Source: Raffaelea ambrosiae (taxonomy: Eukaryota; Ascomycota; Sordariomycetes; Ophiostomatales; Ophiostomataceae). Taken from it: a stretch of 64,000 nucleotides of DNA. The notes under the pieces were generated by a model, which was not told the origin of the DNA, ran no database searches, and saw only the letters and a list, made by a program, of their open reading frames with translations. This document shows positions 12,537 through 24,025 of the stretch, one piece after another; position 1 is the first letter of the stretch; every line of letters starts with the position of its first letter. The DNA lies in the NCBI GenBank assembly GCA_002778195.1, contig PCDI01000004.1:2498418-2562417 (forward strand), written 5' to 3'. Position numbers and translations under genes: made by a program.

Positions 12537-13846
12537 GGGAAACAAAACAAGCAAACTAAGAAGAAAGGGAAATGCGTCTCCCTATCTATAATGACTGAAA
12601 TGAGATAATTCCAAGAAGCAAAAAAAAACAAAAAAACAAAAAAAACAAAAAAACAATGGGATCTAGGAAAGAAAGAAGCAGAGTATGGACGTTGTGAAAT
12701 CAGGGTGACAAAGTCGGATCTGGCAAGGTCCACGGAATGCGGGACTGGAGCTCTGATGCCCGTTGCCCTTGTTTGTATCTGTACTGTCCTGTTGCCCTAT
12801 TCGCAAGAGACAGAAAATAATGATACCACTTAAACCCACCAATTTGATGCTCCTGAGGCACCTTGCTGCTGCGGAATTATGTACACTTGTGTACACTTGC
12901 TTCTGCGGACCCGTTGCTCTCCCATGCGGGACGTTTTGAAACAGACGCGGCCGGCTCTGGGATGCCAGACATTGCCCCCCCAGCATGGCTGAAACGCGGA
13001 AGACAGCGTGTCGTAAGCCGTACATGCCAGACGAGGCGACGAATTCTTGTCAGATGTGGGGTGTGGATGCTTGCGTGACTGAGCTGTGTGTTCTTGTCTA
13101 CGTTTGTTCCTGTCTCGCTACTTTTGTCACAGATGGCAGTCTACGCGTACGATCGAGGAGAGCATGTGTGACAGGGCGTCCTGTTACAGACGACTATTCC
13201 AAGTCTATCCCAAGACTATTCCCAACCGCTGCAAGTGCCACGCGGTTGTCCAGATGCAGACGTATCCATCTGGAGCTCATCGGACAAGGTAACTTTGGAG
13301 GAGGGGCTTGCTTGCACATGGTGGTGTTTTCTGTTGGGAATTTCCTGTTGTTCTGCTGGTAGTGTCCGCTAGTACGGGGTAGACACCAGTGGCTTCTCCT
13401 TAGCCAAGGAAAGAAGACAAAGAGCAAAAAAGGGGGGGGGGAGGAAGAAGAAGAAAAAAAGTCGAGTCAAAGCAAGTGCACACACCGGGAAGGTGCACCT
13501 GGCACCTGTTCGGCAGTGGTCTCCTGCCTTTTCACGGGTCGTTTTGTGTCTGGTAGGCAGACCCGTGAAGATGACAGGACCCACCCACCAACTAGAGACC
13601 ACGGGTCCCACATATAATGGTGAGGGACACCGCCAAACCGTTTTTCCCCTTTTCCCACTTCTTTGGCACCTCCATTGTACGAGTAGCCGTAGTATTGGTA
13701 TTGGCTCTTCGTGTCTTGTTTCGCCTTGCTCTGCTGGCCAGTCGAGCAGCGTTTGAGCACACGGTCTTTCGTGCTCCCCACCTTCCTGTTTTCTGTGCAG
13801 CCGCCAGACGAGAAGCAGCCGACGACGCATCGCCAGCCCAGCCAGC

Positions 13847-13906
<60 letters not shown>

Positions 13907-15959
13907 AAAAAAATACCGTGCACCTCGCCCGACGATCTTGACCACTCGCACTCTCCCCCAGTCTCTTCTTCCCTCCACCCTTTCCCCCTTGTCCTCCTGC
14001 ACCATTGCCGTCCATCTCTCTTTCTTTCCTCTCTTCCACACCTCCCGCCTCGCTTTTCCCTCCCGTCTGCAGGTGCCGGCCTCGGACGCCTTGGCAGATC
14101 TGACTTGCATCTTTTTGTGTCTTGCATTCTCTCCATATCACCGGTTTCTATTGCTGGCCTCTACAGGGCTCTCGCGCGTGCCCCTCCCCCTTTTGGGTCT
14201 AGCCTGTCCGACCGCCTTCGCCCCAAAACGAAAAATATCAGAGGCGGCCACTTTGAAGTGACGCTTCGGCAACACCCTCGACCACGACACCACGACACCA
14301 CGACACCACGACTGCTCCCCTCCTCCGTCTTCATTCTGGGGCCGACCTCCACATCAACAACGACCCTTACAGCTCCTTTTATTTCGCAGACTGCTCGTAC
14401 TCCCCTGGATCCGACCTTGTTCCTGGCTGATAGCCTGACTGCCGGGCAAGGAGCTCCCAACGGCCAACAGACCGCCCGCCCAACAGCCAGTCTCCACGAG
14501 ACGGCGCCTCGTTCTCCTGACTGTGCCTCACTCAATCTGAGCCCGTCCGGCCACCTCGCTCAGACGCAGGCGCAACGCAACGTTTCCGCCCAACGCGCTT
14601 CGCGCTGCGGCTCCCTCGTCTCGCTCTCCCTCTTTCTCGCTCTCTCGGACTCCCGTTCTTGTTCGGGCGTGTCCCTCCGCCGCCAACTCATCACAAGTGT
14701 CTGTGCGGTCAGCCGACGGGCAGCACAACTCTGTGCTTCTTGGTTTGTCTAGATACATAGTACATCGCACCCGCACTCGTCCGGCACACAGACACAGACA
14801 GGCCTTGTCTGGCCGCCGCCGCGCGCTCGAATCCTGATCTGCCTGGCTGGCTGCCAGTGCCATCAGTCTGCCTGGTCTGTTGCCAGCCCACTATTTTGTC
14901 AGTCGATCTCCAAACAAAGACGACGGCAACGACAACGACAGGATCCCAACACTAGGCAGGTGTGTGGAAACCAATACGATCCACAGCGACACGAACGCGA
15001 CGCATCTGCGCAAACTCTATTGCCATCCTCGGTATGCTCGCCCCCTCTCTGCCCTGATTTCGTATGACTGTGTCTACTGTGCATGTGGTCTCTCTGCTCT
15101 GTCACTGCTTCCCCCCCCCCCTGTCTGCGTGTGTACGTATCTGTGTATCCCTATCGTATCCTCCTTGCATTCCCACGTTTTTTCTCTTGCGTTTTGTCCT
15201 TCTCTTCCCTGTCATCTAGCCCACTTCCCATCTCCACTCCCCTGGTCCACCCGGTCAGCTTCTGGAACGCCCCCAGAATTCTCTGATAGTTTGCCTCGTT
15301 CTTCTGTCTGGCGCGTCTCCTCACCTCATCTCCCGGCTGCTTGGACTGCCACGTTGCTGTCACATGGTGGTTCGTCTCCCGTGGCCGCGCCCTGACATTT
15401 GCTTCCTCGTCTGTGTCCGTCCGGGATCCACCGTCCGGTCTGTCCGGTTGCATCTTTGCTCCTCTCTTGGGACTCGTGTTAGCAGGAGAGAGCCCCCAGT
15501 CCCTTATCCTTTGTCCACTGCTGATGCTTGGCGGATGACGATCTATACCGACGGATCCTGTCGTCTAGTACGAGTAGGCAGGCTTCATCCCTGCTCGTCC
15601 TGCCCGGCTCCCTACTTACTCTTCTCTCCCATATTTCTCCTACCCAACAATGCCCATTCCATCTATTTGACGCCGTGACCCGGGATCCCTCCGTTCCTCA
15701 TCCTTGATTGTTCTGGGATTCCTGCCTGGCAATACCGATACCTGTCCCTTCCACTATTTTCTGTTTTCGTCTTTCCTGCCTGTTAGCAAATTTTTTTGGC
15801 CCCCCTGCTCTTTTTGCTTTCACACCTCCCTTCTTCACCAGAGCAGAAGAGACCTGCCCGACTGCAAAACAAGTGCACCGTCGGCTGCGAGACCGCGCAG
15901 CGGCGGGGCACCGTTTGAGCCTTCGTGCTCCTCTTGCTTTTGACTAGGACTGACCCGAG
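12537..15959. other. Long spacer / candidate long 5' leader, low complexity
   Basis: 3.4 kb without a believable gene. Contents: an A-rich (CAAAAAAA)n tract at 12619-12657, a G run near 13431-13441, a (CCAG)n microsatellite at about 13832-13906, then about 2 kb of strongly pyrimidine-rich plus-strand sequence up to the Kelch/BTB start at 15960. Several ATG-started short frames exist in it, but their products are low-complexity. It could be promoter plus a long, possibly spliced 5' UTR. Confidence 0.5.
13832..13906. repeat. (CCAG)n tetranucleotide microsatellite
   Basis: About 75 bp of CCAG units, nearly perfect after 13851, in the spacer upstream of the Kelch/BTB gene. It is followed directly by an A run and then pyrimidine-rich sequence. 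Not coding in any credible gene. Confidence 0.95.
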
Positions 15960-18900
15960 ATGGAGTACACCGTAGACCCGGACGCCTCTCCCAGAGACGC
16001 CTCGCACTTCTCCGACTCTGAAAACGACGTCCGGCCGCACACGACCTCGAACAAGTCACCCTCCGAGATCCTCTCCGGCGTCTATCGCGGCATCAAGAAG
16101 ATCACCCCCGGTCGTGAGGATATTGCCAAGTTCACGAGGCAAAACTCCCAGTCCCATAGGCACACGCCGCCATCGGCCACTCAATTTGTTCTGAAGCCAT
16201 ACTCGCCCATCGTTGAAGAATACACCACCTCTTCACCGTCTGCCAGCCGCTTCTCTCCCCAGCCAACCCAACATGCTCGCGGCCTGAGCCTCCAGAACAG
16301 CCTCGAGAAGCCTCTGCCACGACCTCCTTCCTCCCTTGAGTTGTCTCCGACCAGCACCCACACCTTGACCGCCGCTGTACCCGACACCCCGGTTGCGAAC
16401 ATGGACAGCCGAACAAGCACCATGGACTCCAGCTCGTCATCCGTCGAGCAGGGTTATTTGTACGTCACAAACAATGGCGACGGGACCTCACCCAATCCCG
16501 GCAATGGCTCTGCCGCACCGGCGGATGCTGCGCAACACAACGGCTCTGAAGATACTCGGGACAACCTCACACCCAAGAGCAACGGACCGGTGTCTGCAGG
16601 TCCCTCCCCCCAAGTTCCGCAGACATCACGAAGCGCCAACGGCGGCACGCCGACTACGAGCACGCCGAATTCCGCCTCTTCTGCCCACCTATCAGGGCTG
16701 ATGTGCAATGTGCACAGAACAACAGGCCGGGAACCCCATCCCCTGGTCGGTGCTACTACCACGATCCTTGGCGACAAGCTCTACGTCTTTGGCGGCAGAA
16801 TATTGTCGAGGAGCCGTCCCGCATCTCTGACCTCGGATCTCTACGAGCTGGACCTGATTCGCCGCCATTGGACAAAGATCGATGCCGCCGGTGATATACC
16901 ACCGCCGAGATACTTCCATTCCATGTGCGCACTGGGCGACACCAAGATGGTCTGTTACGGTGGCATGTCGCCCCAGCCCACTGCCAACGGTGCATCGCCA
17001 CAGGAACAGCAACAAGATGTGGCGGTCATGTCGGACATCTACATCTATGATGTGCCAACAAAGAGGTGGACATTTGTCCAAACTCAGGACTCCCCACAAG
17101 GTCGCTACGCCCATTGCGCCTGCATTCTACCGTCGGCTGCCACATTCAGCTCGCACCGAGCACCGCTTTCCGCTCTGCAGCACAACCCCGCGACCGGCAC
17201 AAACGAAGGACGTATCGGTATCAGCATTGATGGCACTGGTGGCGCAGAGATGATCGTGGTTGGCGGCCAGGATGGCGCCAACCACTACATCGAGCAGATC
17301 AGCGTCTTCAATCTGCGGAGTCTCAAGTGGACGTCCACCGAGCCTCTGGGCAAGAGCTGTGGCGCCTACCGAAGCGTCGTGGCCCCGCTCCCACCAGCGG
17401 TCACTTCCCGTATCGGGCGAGCGAACACACCCAACGCCCCGACAATCCGGCCAGAAGCAGGGGGTATCAGCCAAGAGGCACGGGAGCCAGGGTCGTCCAT
17501 GCTGATATACTCCAACTACAACTTTCTGGATGTCAAGCTGGAGCTGCAGGTCCGGTCACCGGATGGCAACTTGAGCGAAAAGGCGATGGCGGGCACATAC
17601 ACACCGCCAGGCCTTCGATTCCCCAACGGCGGCGTAATCGACACGCATTTCGTCGTCAGCGGCACATATCTCACGAGCTCCAAGCAGGAGTATGCACTTT
17701 GGGCCTTGGATCTACGCAACCTGACGTGGTCGCGCATCGACGCCGGCGGCAGCGTGTTCAGCCAGGGCAGCTGGAACCGCGGTGTGCTATGGAATAGGCG
17801 GAACACGTTTGTCATTCTGGGCAACCGGAAGCGCAGTCTGGTTGATGACTACAACCACCGGCGAATCAATTTTACGAATGTCTGTATGGTTGAGCTCGAG
17901 GCGTTTGGTTTCTACGACAACCCCCGCAAGACGACGCCCATGTCCGGCTTTGTTTCTGCCAGCAGCCCTTACACGGGCCCGGGTCTTAGCCTGGCTCGGA
18001 AGGCTGGCTCAACAGCTGGCGGGCGGTTCCACTCCCGCGCCTCGGAAGAGCTTGGTGAGAAGGCCTTGGCCATGCGCGAGCTGGCCGATATGGACATTCT
18101 CTGCATCGGGGGCGAACGGATCCCGGTGAACAGCCGCATCGTGGCGCGACGCTGGGGTCCTTACTTCGTACAGCTGTTGCGCGAGGGTACGGCCACCCAG
18201 GATGGAACCGACACGATGGGACTCCGCTCGGCGCCGATTGCTGGCGTGCGGAGTTCCAGCATCACCATCACACCATCCAGCCGCAATACCATGGAGAGCA
18301 CCATGTCGGGCCAAACGAGCTCGGGAAGTTCCATAGGCAGGACGCCCAGCACTCCGGGGACGAGCTTGTCTGGCGCCTCTGGAATCGGTCCTCTTTCGCC
18401 GCCAGTTGATCCCGCCACAATCAACACGGCCCCGACCCCGCGGACGCTGCCGCCAAACAGCCGGCCACGTTGCCTCTACCTGCCTCACACATATCTCACC
18501 GTGCAAGCTCTTCTGCACTTCCTCTACACAAGCTCTCTGCCTCTGCCTACCAGCCCGCTGTGCACACCACAGATCCTGTGCTCGCTGCTGCAGATTGCAC
18601 GGCCATACCGGATTGACGGTCTGCTGGAAGCTGTTGTTGAACGGCTACACGCCTTGCTCGACAGCCGCAACGCGGCCGCTGTGTTTAACGCAACAGCCAT
18701 GGCGGCGGGTGGCGGCCGTGGCATCGATGGCACGCTGAACCCCAACTTTTTCGTACCAAGTGGGATGGACGCACTCAGCCCCGTGGACTCTACGGGATCG
18801 GCGCTTACGAGTTCACCGTCTCAGCAGTCACTTCGCGCAGACCAGTATTTTGGAAACGGCGCTTTTGGAAACGGGGCGGGCGCAGACGTCAACGGTCTGG

Positions 18901-19220
18901 CGACGCAGACGGGCAGCCTGCATATCAACACCTCCGTTGGAGCCAATTCTGGCCGACCACCGAGCGAGGAACTCAGCGCGACGACCAGTGTGTCGGGCTC
19001 AGAGTGGAGTTCGGAGGTGGACAACAGCGAGCGTGGCCAACGCGAGGTGTGGAGTGGCGAGATGAGCAGTGTCATTGGACTACAGAAGCGTGGCCTGAAG
19101 GGCCTGATGGAGGGACGCCGGCTCCGAGAACGGACAGGGACAAACACTGTGGGAGGTGGAGGAGCAACGAACGCCAGCGGACGCGTTGGCTTGGGCATTG
19201 CCAGTGGAGGAGCAGCATGA
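15960..19220 (+). CDS. Kelch-repeat protein with split BTB-like domain (Ral2-like)
   Basis: Single exon, 1,086 aa. Residues 1-240 are Ser/Thr/Pro-rich and probably disordered. From about 260 to 610, kelch-type repeats form a beta-propeller: blade signatures include GDKLYVFGGR, a YFHSMCALG block, a RYAHCACILP block, MIVVGGQDG and a later WNRRNTFVILGN strand. At about 709, DMDILCIGGERIPVNSRIVA resembles the start of a BTB/POZ fold; after about 100 disordered residues, CLYLPHTYLTVQALLHFLYT (about 836-855) and following helices look like its second half. The tail is low complexity. Kelch plus BTB in this order resembles S. pombe Ral2, a Ras1-pathway activator that controls cell shape and mating; that name is a hypothesis from architecture. 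The ATG at 15960 follows an in-frame stop-rich leader. Confidence 0.85.
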   Translation: MEYTVDPDASPRDASHFSDSENDVRPHTTSNKSPSEILSGVYRGIKKITPGREDIAKFTRQNSQSHRHTPPSATQFVLKPYSPIVEEYTTSSPSASRFSPQPTQHARGLSLQNSLEKPLPRPPSSLELSPTSTHTLTAAVPDTPVANMDSRTSTMDSSSSSVEQGYLYVTNNGDGTSPNPGNGSAAPADAAQHNGSEDTRDNLTPKSNGPVSAGPSPQVPQTSRSANGGTPTTSTPNSASSAHLSGLMCNVHRTTGREPHPLVGATTTILGDKLYVFGGRILSRSRPASLTSDLYELDLIRRHWTKIDAAGDIPPPRYFHSMCALGDTKMVCYGGMSPQPTANGASPQEQQQDVAVMSDIYIYDVPTKRWTFVQTQDSPQGRYAHCACILPSAATFSSHRAPLSALQHNPATGTNEGRIGISIDGTGGAEMIVVGGQDGANHYIEQISVFNLRSLKWTSTEPLGKSCGAYRSVVAPLPPAVTSRIGRANTPNAPTIRPEAGGISQEAREPGSSMLIYSNYNFLDVKLELQVRSPDGNLSEKAMAGTYTPPGLRFPNGGVIDTHFVVSGTYLTSSKQEYALWALDLRNLTWSRIDAGGSVFSQGSWNRGVLWNRRNTFVILGNRKRSLVDDYNHRRINFTNVCMVELEAFGFYDNPRKTTPMSGFVSASSPYTGPGLSLARKAGSTAGGRFHSRASEELGEKALAMRELADMDILCIGGERIPVNSRIVARRWGPYFVQLLREGTATQDGTDTMGLRSAPIAGVRSSSITITPSSRNTMESTMSGQTSSGSSIGRTPSTPGTSLSGASGIGPLSPPVDPATINTAPTPRTLPPNSRPRCLYLPHTYLTVQALLHFLYTSSLPLPTSPLCTPQILCSLLQIARPYRIDGLLEAVVERLHALLDSRNAAAVFNATAMAAGGGRGIDGTLNPNFFVPSGMDALSPVDSTGSALTSSPSQQSLRADQYFGNGAFGNGAGADVNGLATQTGSLHINTSVGANSGRPPSEELSATTSVSGSEWSSEVDNSERGQREVWSGEMSSVIGLQKRGLKGLMEGRRLRERTGTNTVGGGGATNASGRVGLGIASGGAA

Positions 19221-19461
19221 TTTTACCGTTTATTATTTCTCTCCTCGTTTTTCATTTCAACTTACCTATTTTATTACCTTGATGAAGTTTGGGTATATGA
19301 CGACACCATATATCTTGCTGTAGCTGGCATATCTGAAAAAAAGAGAGTTTTCATCTTGCTTTCATGTTGCTTTGCCACATGAATTTTGCGCCAATAGACT
19401 ACATGGGCAACCTGATTGACATTTGGGAGTGTGTGCACCTCGCAGGTGCTTATTTGGCTTC

Positions 19462-20751
19462 TCAATTTCCCACCACACATTCATACGTGTCTTGGCCTTC
19501 GTTCTCCTCAATGCCAATGTATCTCCACGATAGGTTGGGCCATGGCGTGTCCGCAGACGTGCGCGTCACCACCGCCGTCGAAGCCACCGAGGGAATTATG
19601 TCAAAGCCGTTGTCGCTGAAGTGAAGATCCTGCGTCTCGTCAAACACGAATCCTTTTGTGGGTCGGCAGGCTGTCACCGTCACGGTGCCCGTCGTGGCCG
19701 TTTCCTTGCGCTGGAAGGACACTTGTATACCCCGGTCTGGGAAGTTGAGGTACTTGATCGGATCCGGCCAGGAGATGTCGCTGCTGACGAGCTCGTCATC
19801 CACGTAGAGAGCAGCATAGATCACTCCGTGGTCGAGAGACAAGAGGCGGTCCAAGCTACTCGAGCCCTTTTCGTTGGGTGTTTCTTTGGTTCCCGTTATG
19901 CCATTGAGAACAATCGTCGTGGTCCCGTTCGGCTGGATGGTCTGGCGGAATGTCTGCTTCGGCACCACGTCCCGTCCCGTGGCAATGGACACACAGCGGA
20001 CGTCCACAAAGCAAGCCACCGGCTCCAGCTTGGAGCTCGCCACCCAGACATCGTACGATGTTTGCGATGTCAAGGGTGGCTCTACGTGGGCGGTAGAGCG
20101 GTGCCAGCCGTTGCCCGCGGGCCGGGTTGTGCAGTCCCAAAAGGGACGCATGACGCCAACGGCGAGCGGCGCCATGGCCCTCTTGATGGCGTAAAAGGCC
20201 GGCTTCGGCACCAGGTGGTAGTCCACCACGCCCCAGGACACGGTCGGCCAGCAGTCGTTGAGCTGCCAGACGAGGACGCCGCCACACTTGCGCACGCCGT
20301 CGGCCTCTTCCCACTCGCGACGCCACCCTCGGTAGGCGTGGGCTATGGCGTCGGCCTGCATGACCTGGGTCAGGTGGACGTACCGCGGCAGGTCGTCCGC
20401 GTTGCCCAGACGAAAGTTTTCGGCGACGTACTTGAGCAGGCGGAACTGGTGGCCGATGGCCTTGTTGCGAAAATCGAGGACGGCGGAAGAGACGGGCGAC
20501 AGCTTGTCCACCTTGTCGATGCACCGGCGCAGCGTGTCCATGTGCGGGTACGCCTCCATGCCGAACTCGCTGACGAAGCGGCCGCCCATGCTCGGCAGCT
20601 CCTGGTAGGGGCGCGTCTGGCCGTGCCAGAGATCCCACTGGTGGATGTCGCCGACGGTCGGGTCGACCTTGAGGGTGGTGCTGCGGCCGTTGCCCCAGGG
20701 GCTGCTGGGGTGGTAGACGGGGGCCGTCGTGTGGGTGTGGGTAGACGACGA

Positions 20752-20784
<33 letters not shown>

Positions 20785-22506
20785 CGGCGACGATGACGAT
20801 GACGACGAGCCATAGACCTCGTCGACGATGCCCGGGAGCACGTGCTCGTACAGATAGCGGGCCGGGAAGTTGGTCTGCAGCCACTTGGGCGGGTCCGTCT
20901 CGTCGGGGTCGTACGTGAGCCCGTAGCGCTCGAGCATCTGGTAGTCCTCGTTGTTGCCGGCCCAGACGACGAGCGACGGGTGGTGGTGCAGCCGGCGGAC
21001 GTTTTGGCGGGCCTCGTCGGTGCAGGAGGCCAGGAAGGCCGGGTCCTGGGCCGGGTACGTGGCGCAGGCAAAGGCAAAGTCCTGCCACACGAGCACGCCG
21101 AGCTCGTCGCAGGCGTCGTAAAAGGCGTCCGACTCGTAGACGCCGCCGCCCCAGACGCGGACCATGGCCTGGTGGCCCTCGGCCATGAGCGCGACCCAGC
21201 GGCGGTACCGGTCGGTGCCGTCCGTGTCGAGAGACGGCAGGAAGCTGTCTGCGGGCACCCAGCAGTTGCCGCCGGCAAAGACGTCCACGCCGTTGATGCG
21301 CAGGTAAAAGGACTCGCCGCAGCGGTCCTTGTTCTTGACCAGCTCGACGCGGCGGAAGCCGATGGTTCGGGTCGCCGAATCGAGCAGCACGCCGCTGTCG
21401 TCGTAGAGCGTGACGGTCACCCGGTACCGGTCCTGGGCCCCGTAGCCGCGCGGCCACCACAGCTTGGGGTCGTCGAGTGTGTGGGTGCTCGTGGTGGTGG
21501 TGGTGGCGCCGGTGGCGGTCTGCAGTCGTCGTCCCTCTTCGTGCGGTGGAAGGACCACCGAGTCGGTGGCCACAATGCGGCCATCCGGCGCAGCAGTCTC
21601 GATGTGGACCCGGTGTCCTCCTCCTCCTCCAACCGTGCCCAGCTCGCTGGTCAGGGTGACCTGGCTGAGATCGGCGGAGAGCGCGTACAGCAGCCGGACG
21701 GCGTCGATGCGGGCGCGGTAGCACGCCAGCACGACCGGCTTCCAGGGGCCTGCCGTCACCAGGATGGGGCCCCAGTCCCAGCCCCAGTGGTACTGCGCCT
21801 TCCGGATGGGTGCACGGCCTTCCTCGGTCTGGTGGACGTGGTACTCGTGCTTGGCCGTGTTCTGCCGGATCCGCTTGCGGCCTTCCAGGAGGGCCGAGTC
21901 AAAGCGGACGAGCAGCTCGTTGGCCGCCCCCGGCGCCCGGACGAGATGGCGGCCGACCTCGACGCGGTGCGCGAGAAACATGTTGTCTGACCGGAGAATG
22001 GTCTGACCATTGAGGAACACCGTCGCGATGGTGTCCAGCCCCTCAAAGACGAGGTCGACATGCTTCCGGTGGCGGCCGTTGTTGTCCTCCAAAAAGTCGG
22101 CCGGCGTGGCAAACTGGCACCGGTACGTCCAGCACTCGTCGGCCACCCAGCGGGCATCCAGCTCGTTCATCTCAGCAAACGGGTCCGATATCCGGTCCGG
22201 GTGGCCCTCGGGCAGCGCCATCAGGTCCAGATGGACGGCCGTGGGCACATTCTCGACCGGGTTCCATCGTGTTGTTGTTGTTGTTGTCGTTGCTGTTTCC
22301 ACGTCGCCGCTGCCGCCCGGGAAGCCTCGTGTGAATTGCCAGCCGGACGACAGCCGGACTTGCGTGTGTCTTGACGACGACGATGACGACGATGACGACG
22401 ACGACATCCTCCCTGGCTGTGTTGTTGGCTGCTTTGTAGCCGTGAGACGGACATCCTCGAGAGAGCGCCGTTCCTCGCCTTTTGGAGGTGAGGGGCATTC
22501 GCCCAT
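19462..22506 (-). CDS. GH2 beta-mannosidase, intracellular type
   Basis: Exo-hydrolysis of terminal beta-1,4-mannose from manno-oligosaccharides or N-glycan cores. Single exon, 1,014 aa. The GH2 plan is visible: N-terminal jelly-roll with DECWTYRCQF, the Ig-like middle, then the barrel. Predicted acid/base is Glu520 in WAGNNEDYQ and predicted nucleophile Glu647 in FVSEFGMEAYP. HYHWGWDWGP-like sequence and GVLVWQLNDCWP are further family signatures. No signal peptide, and the family clade lacking one is the intracellular (mndB-type) group. Odd: poly-Ser near the N-terminus (from residue 35) and a poly-Ser insertion at about 566-588, inside the barrel between the two catalytic glutamates, both from (TCG)n DNA. 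Met34 (22407) is an alternative start. Confidence 0.94.
20744..20812. repeat. (CGA/TCG)n tract coding poly-Ser in beta-mannosidase
   Basis: GAC/GAT trinucleotide array on the plus strand, read as TCG/TCA serine codons on the minus strand. A second similar tract lies at 22374-22410 and codes the N-terminal serine run. Length variation would change protein length without breaking the frame. Confidence 0.9.
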
Positions 22507-22869
22507 TCTATGGAGTAAAAGGCATACGATGGGTTACATTTGCAGGCTTCCCCCGCTAGACTCCTTCCAAGCTGTGTCTGGCATGCTACAAAAGTGGGCA
22601 AAAGCTAGGATATTAGGCATAGATATCTTGCGAAAGGCAACGTTGCGGTTTTTTTGCCTTCTGAAGACTAGACGCGGATGTGCGTAACACGGCTATTTGG
22701 TAGTTATTGTAGTTATGCTTTGTAGGCGGCCACAGCGCCCCCTTGTTGAAACGAAGTACGAGGTAAGAGAACTCGGAGTTCCGTGTTTGTGAAGAAACGC
22801 TTGGCAGACAAACGACACCGTCTGGCGAGGGTGGGCTGCTGTAAGCACTTAAATGGATGCGGCGCTAAG

Positions 22870-22885
22870 AACTAACTAGTTAGTT
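22870..22885. promoter_or_regulatory. Perfect 16-bp palindrome, candidate regulator site
   Basis: AACTAACTAGTTAGTT equals its own reverse complement; flanks extend it imperfectly to about 24 bp. It lies 364 bp upstream of the beta-mannosidase start, in the divergent spacer. It does not match the CGG-type half sites expected of Zn2Cys6 proteins, so the binder is unknown. Confidence 0.35.
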
Positions 22886-23843
22886 TCTTACAATCAGAAG
22901 CCAAAAGCCAAAATGAGCGGTGTTGAGGACGCTGAATCGGAAGGAGTTAGATCCAGCCTCTTCAAAGTAGGAATTCGCTTTCTGGCTTGTGGGAACATGA
23001 CAAACTGCAGACCCTGCTGGTGCTCATACGACGCTCTGTGGATGCATAAGGAGGCGATCACCGTGTTGTATGGTCTGTCGGACGGAAGCGTGCAAGCGGA
23101 ATAGCGGGCTATCTGAGTGATCCGATGAACCAAAACAAGCTTTTGGGGGAACCAGATTGGTCCAGCCGCCTGTCTCCGCCCACTCGACACATTTCGCGAC
23201 ATGAGCACCGTTTTGGGAAGGAACCGACGGCAGGGCTGACAAATGTGAACTACGCTGTACGAGGTATTGCACCACAGCATCGGCCATTCTTTCCTCTTTT
23301 TTTAAAAATAATTATTTTTATGCAATAAAAAAGAGGAAAAAGAGGAAAAAGAAAAGAAAAAAAACTCTCCGACGAACACCCAGCCTTAGTCCTGTGCGTA
23401 GCTGACAATATCGACGGGCCTACGACGCGTATGGCTCCTTGCCAGCATCTCTAGGCCTACCCGTTTCTGTTCTACACATCACGCAGAGAGGACCGAGCGG
23501 CGGAGTGAAAAGATCTCGTTCCCGCGACCTCCCTTGTGTCATCGATTGATGTCATTTGCTTGAAACTTGCATACAGACGCCTGGGGTGGGAACATGGACT
23601 TCCCCTTCCATCCGAATGATTGGCGTATGGCTATTTCCCTGCCCACCACGGCTCATGTCCGCAGCGCTGCCACCGAAAACCATGGAAGGGATAGGATACC
23701 ACACGCGAGGATATGCCGCTTGAGGGAACCCGTAGTTACCTGGCAAAGCTCACAGCACCTCTCTGGACGGACACCTCTGATTAATAAAGTAGGCAGACGG
23801 CATTCCTGACCAGCCTGAAGGCCGTTGGCAGCTGTTTCGCGAG

Positions 23844-23851
23844 TATATATA
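23844..23851 (+). promoter_or_regulatory. TATA box of the aldo/keto reductase gene
   Basis: TATATATA about 180 bp upstream of the ATG at 24026, followed by C/T-rich sequence and the ACCT array. A good match in sequence and distance for a fungal core promoter. Confidence 0.5.
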
Positions 23852-24025
23852 CCAGCCAAACCCGCCTCCTCTTTCTGGCATCTATTCTTCCACAGAGTGT
23901 TTCTTCCAGAGCACGCACACCATCTGTTTTCCACCGACTACACACACGGCAGCAGTGTCTGGCAGTTCTCCCGCATCTGTCCACTACCTACCTACCTACC
24001 TACCTACCTACCCCCATCCTTCATC

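Larger units (their letters stand above)
22507..24025. other. Divergent promoter region, beta-mannosidase / aldo-keto reductase
   Basis: 1.5 kb with no gene seen. Holds a perfect 16-bp palindrome AACTAACTAGTTAGTT (22870-22885), a short AT-rich patch with poly-A/GAAAAA repeats (about 23291-23365), and an ACCT tetranucleotide array (about 23983-24012) just before the reductase ATG. Confidence 0.5.

Noticed and set aside
13617..14261. Open frame across the (CCAG)n array
   Set aside because: Product is low complexity with a Gln-Pro-Ala-Ser repeat made by the microsatellite; the opposite strand gives Gly-Trp-Leu-Ala repeats. Neither looks like a real protein.
23281..23365. AT-rich patch suspected as a RIP-mutated transposon remnant
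   Set aside because: Only about 85 bp, made of A runs and GAAAAA repeats, with no terminal repeats or coding traces of a transposon.
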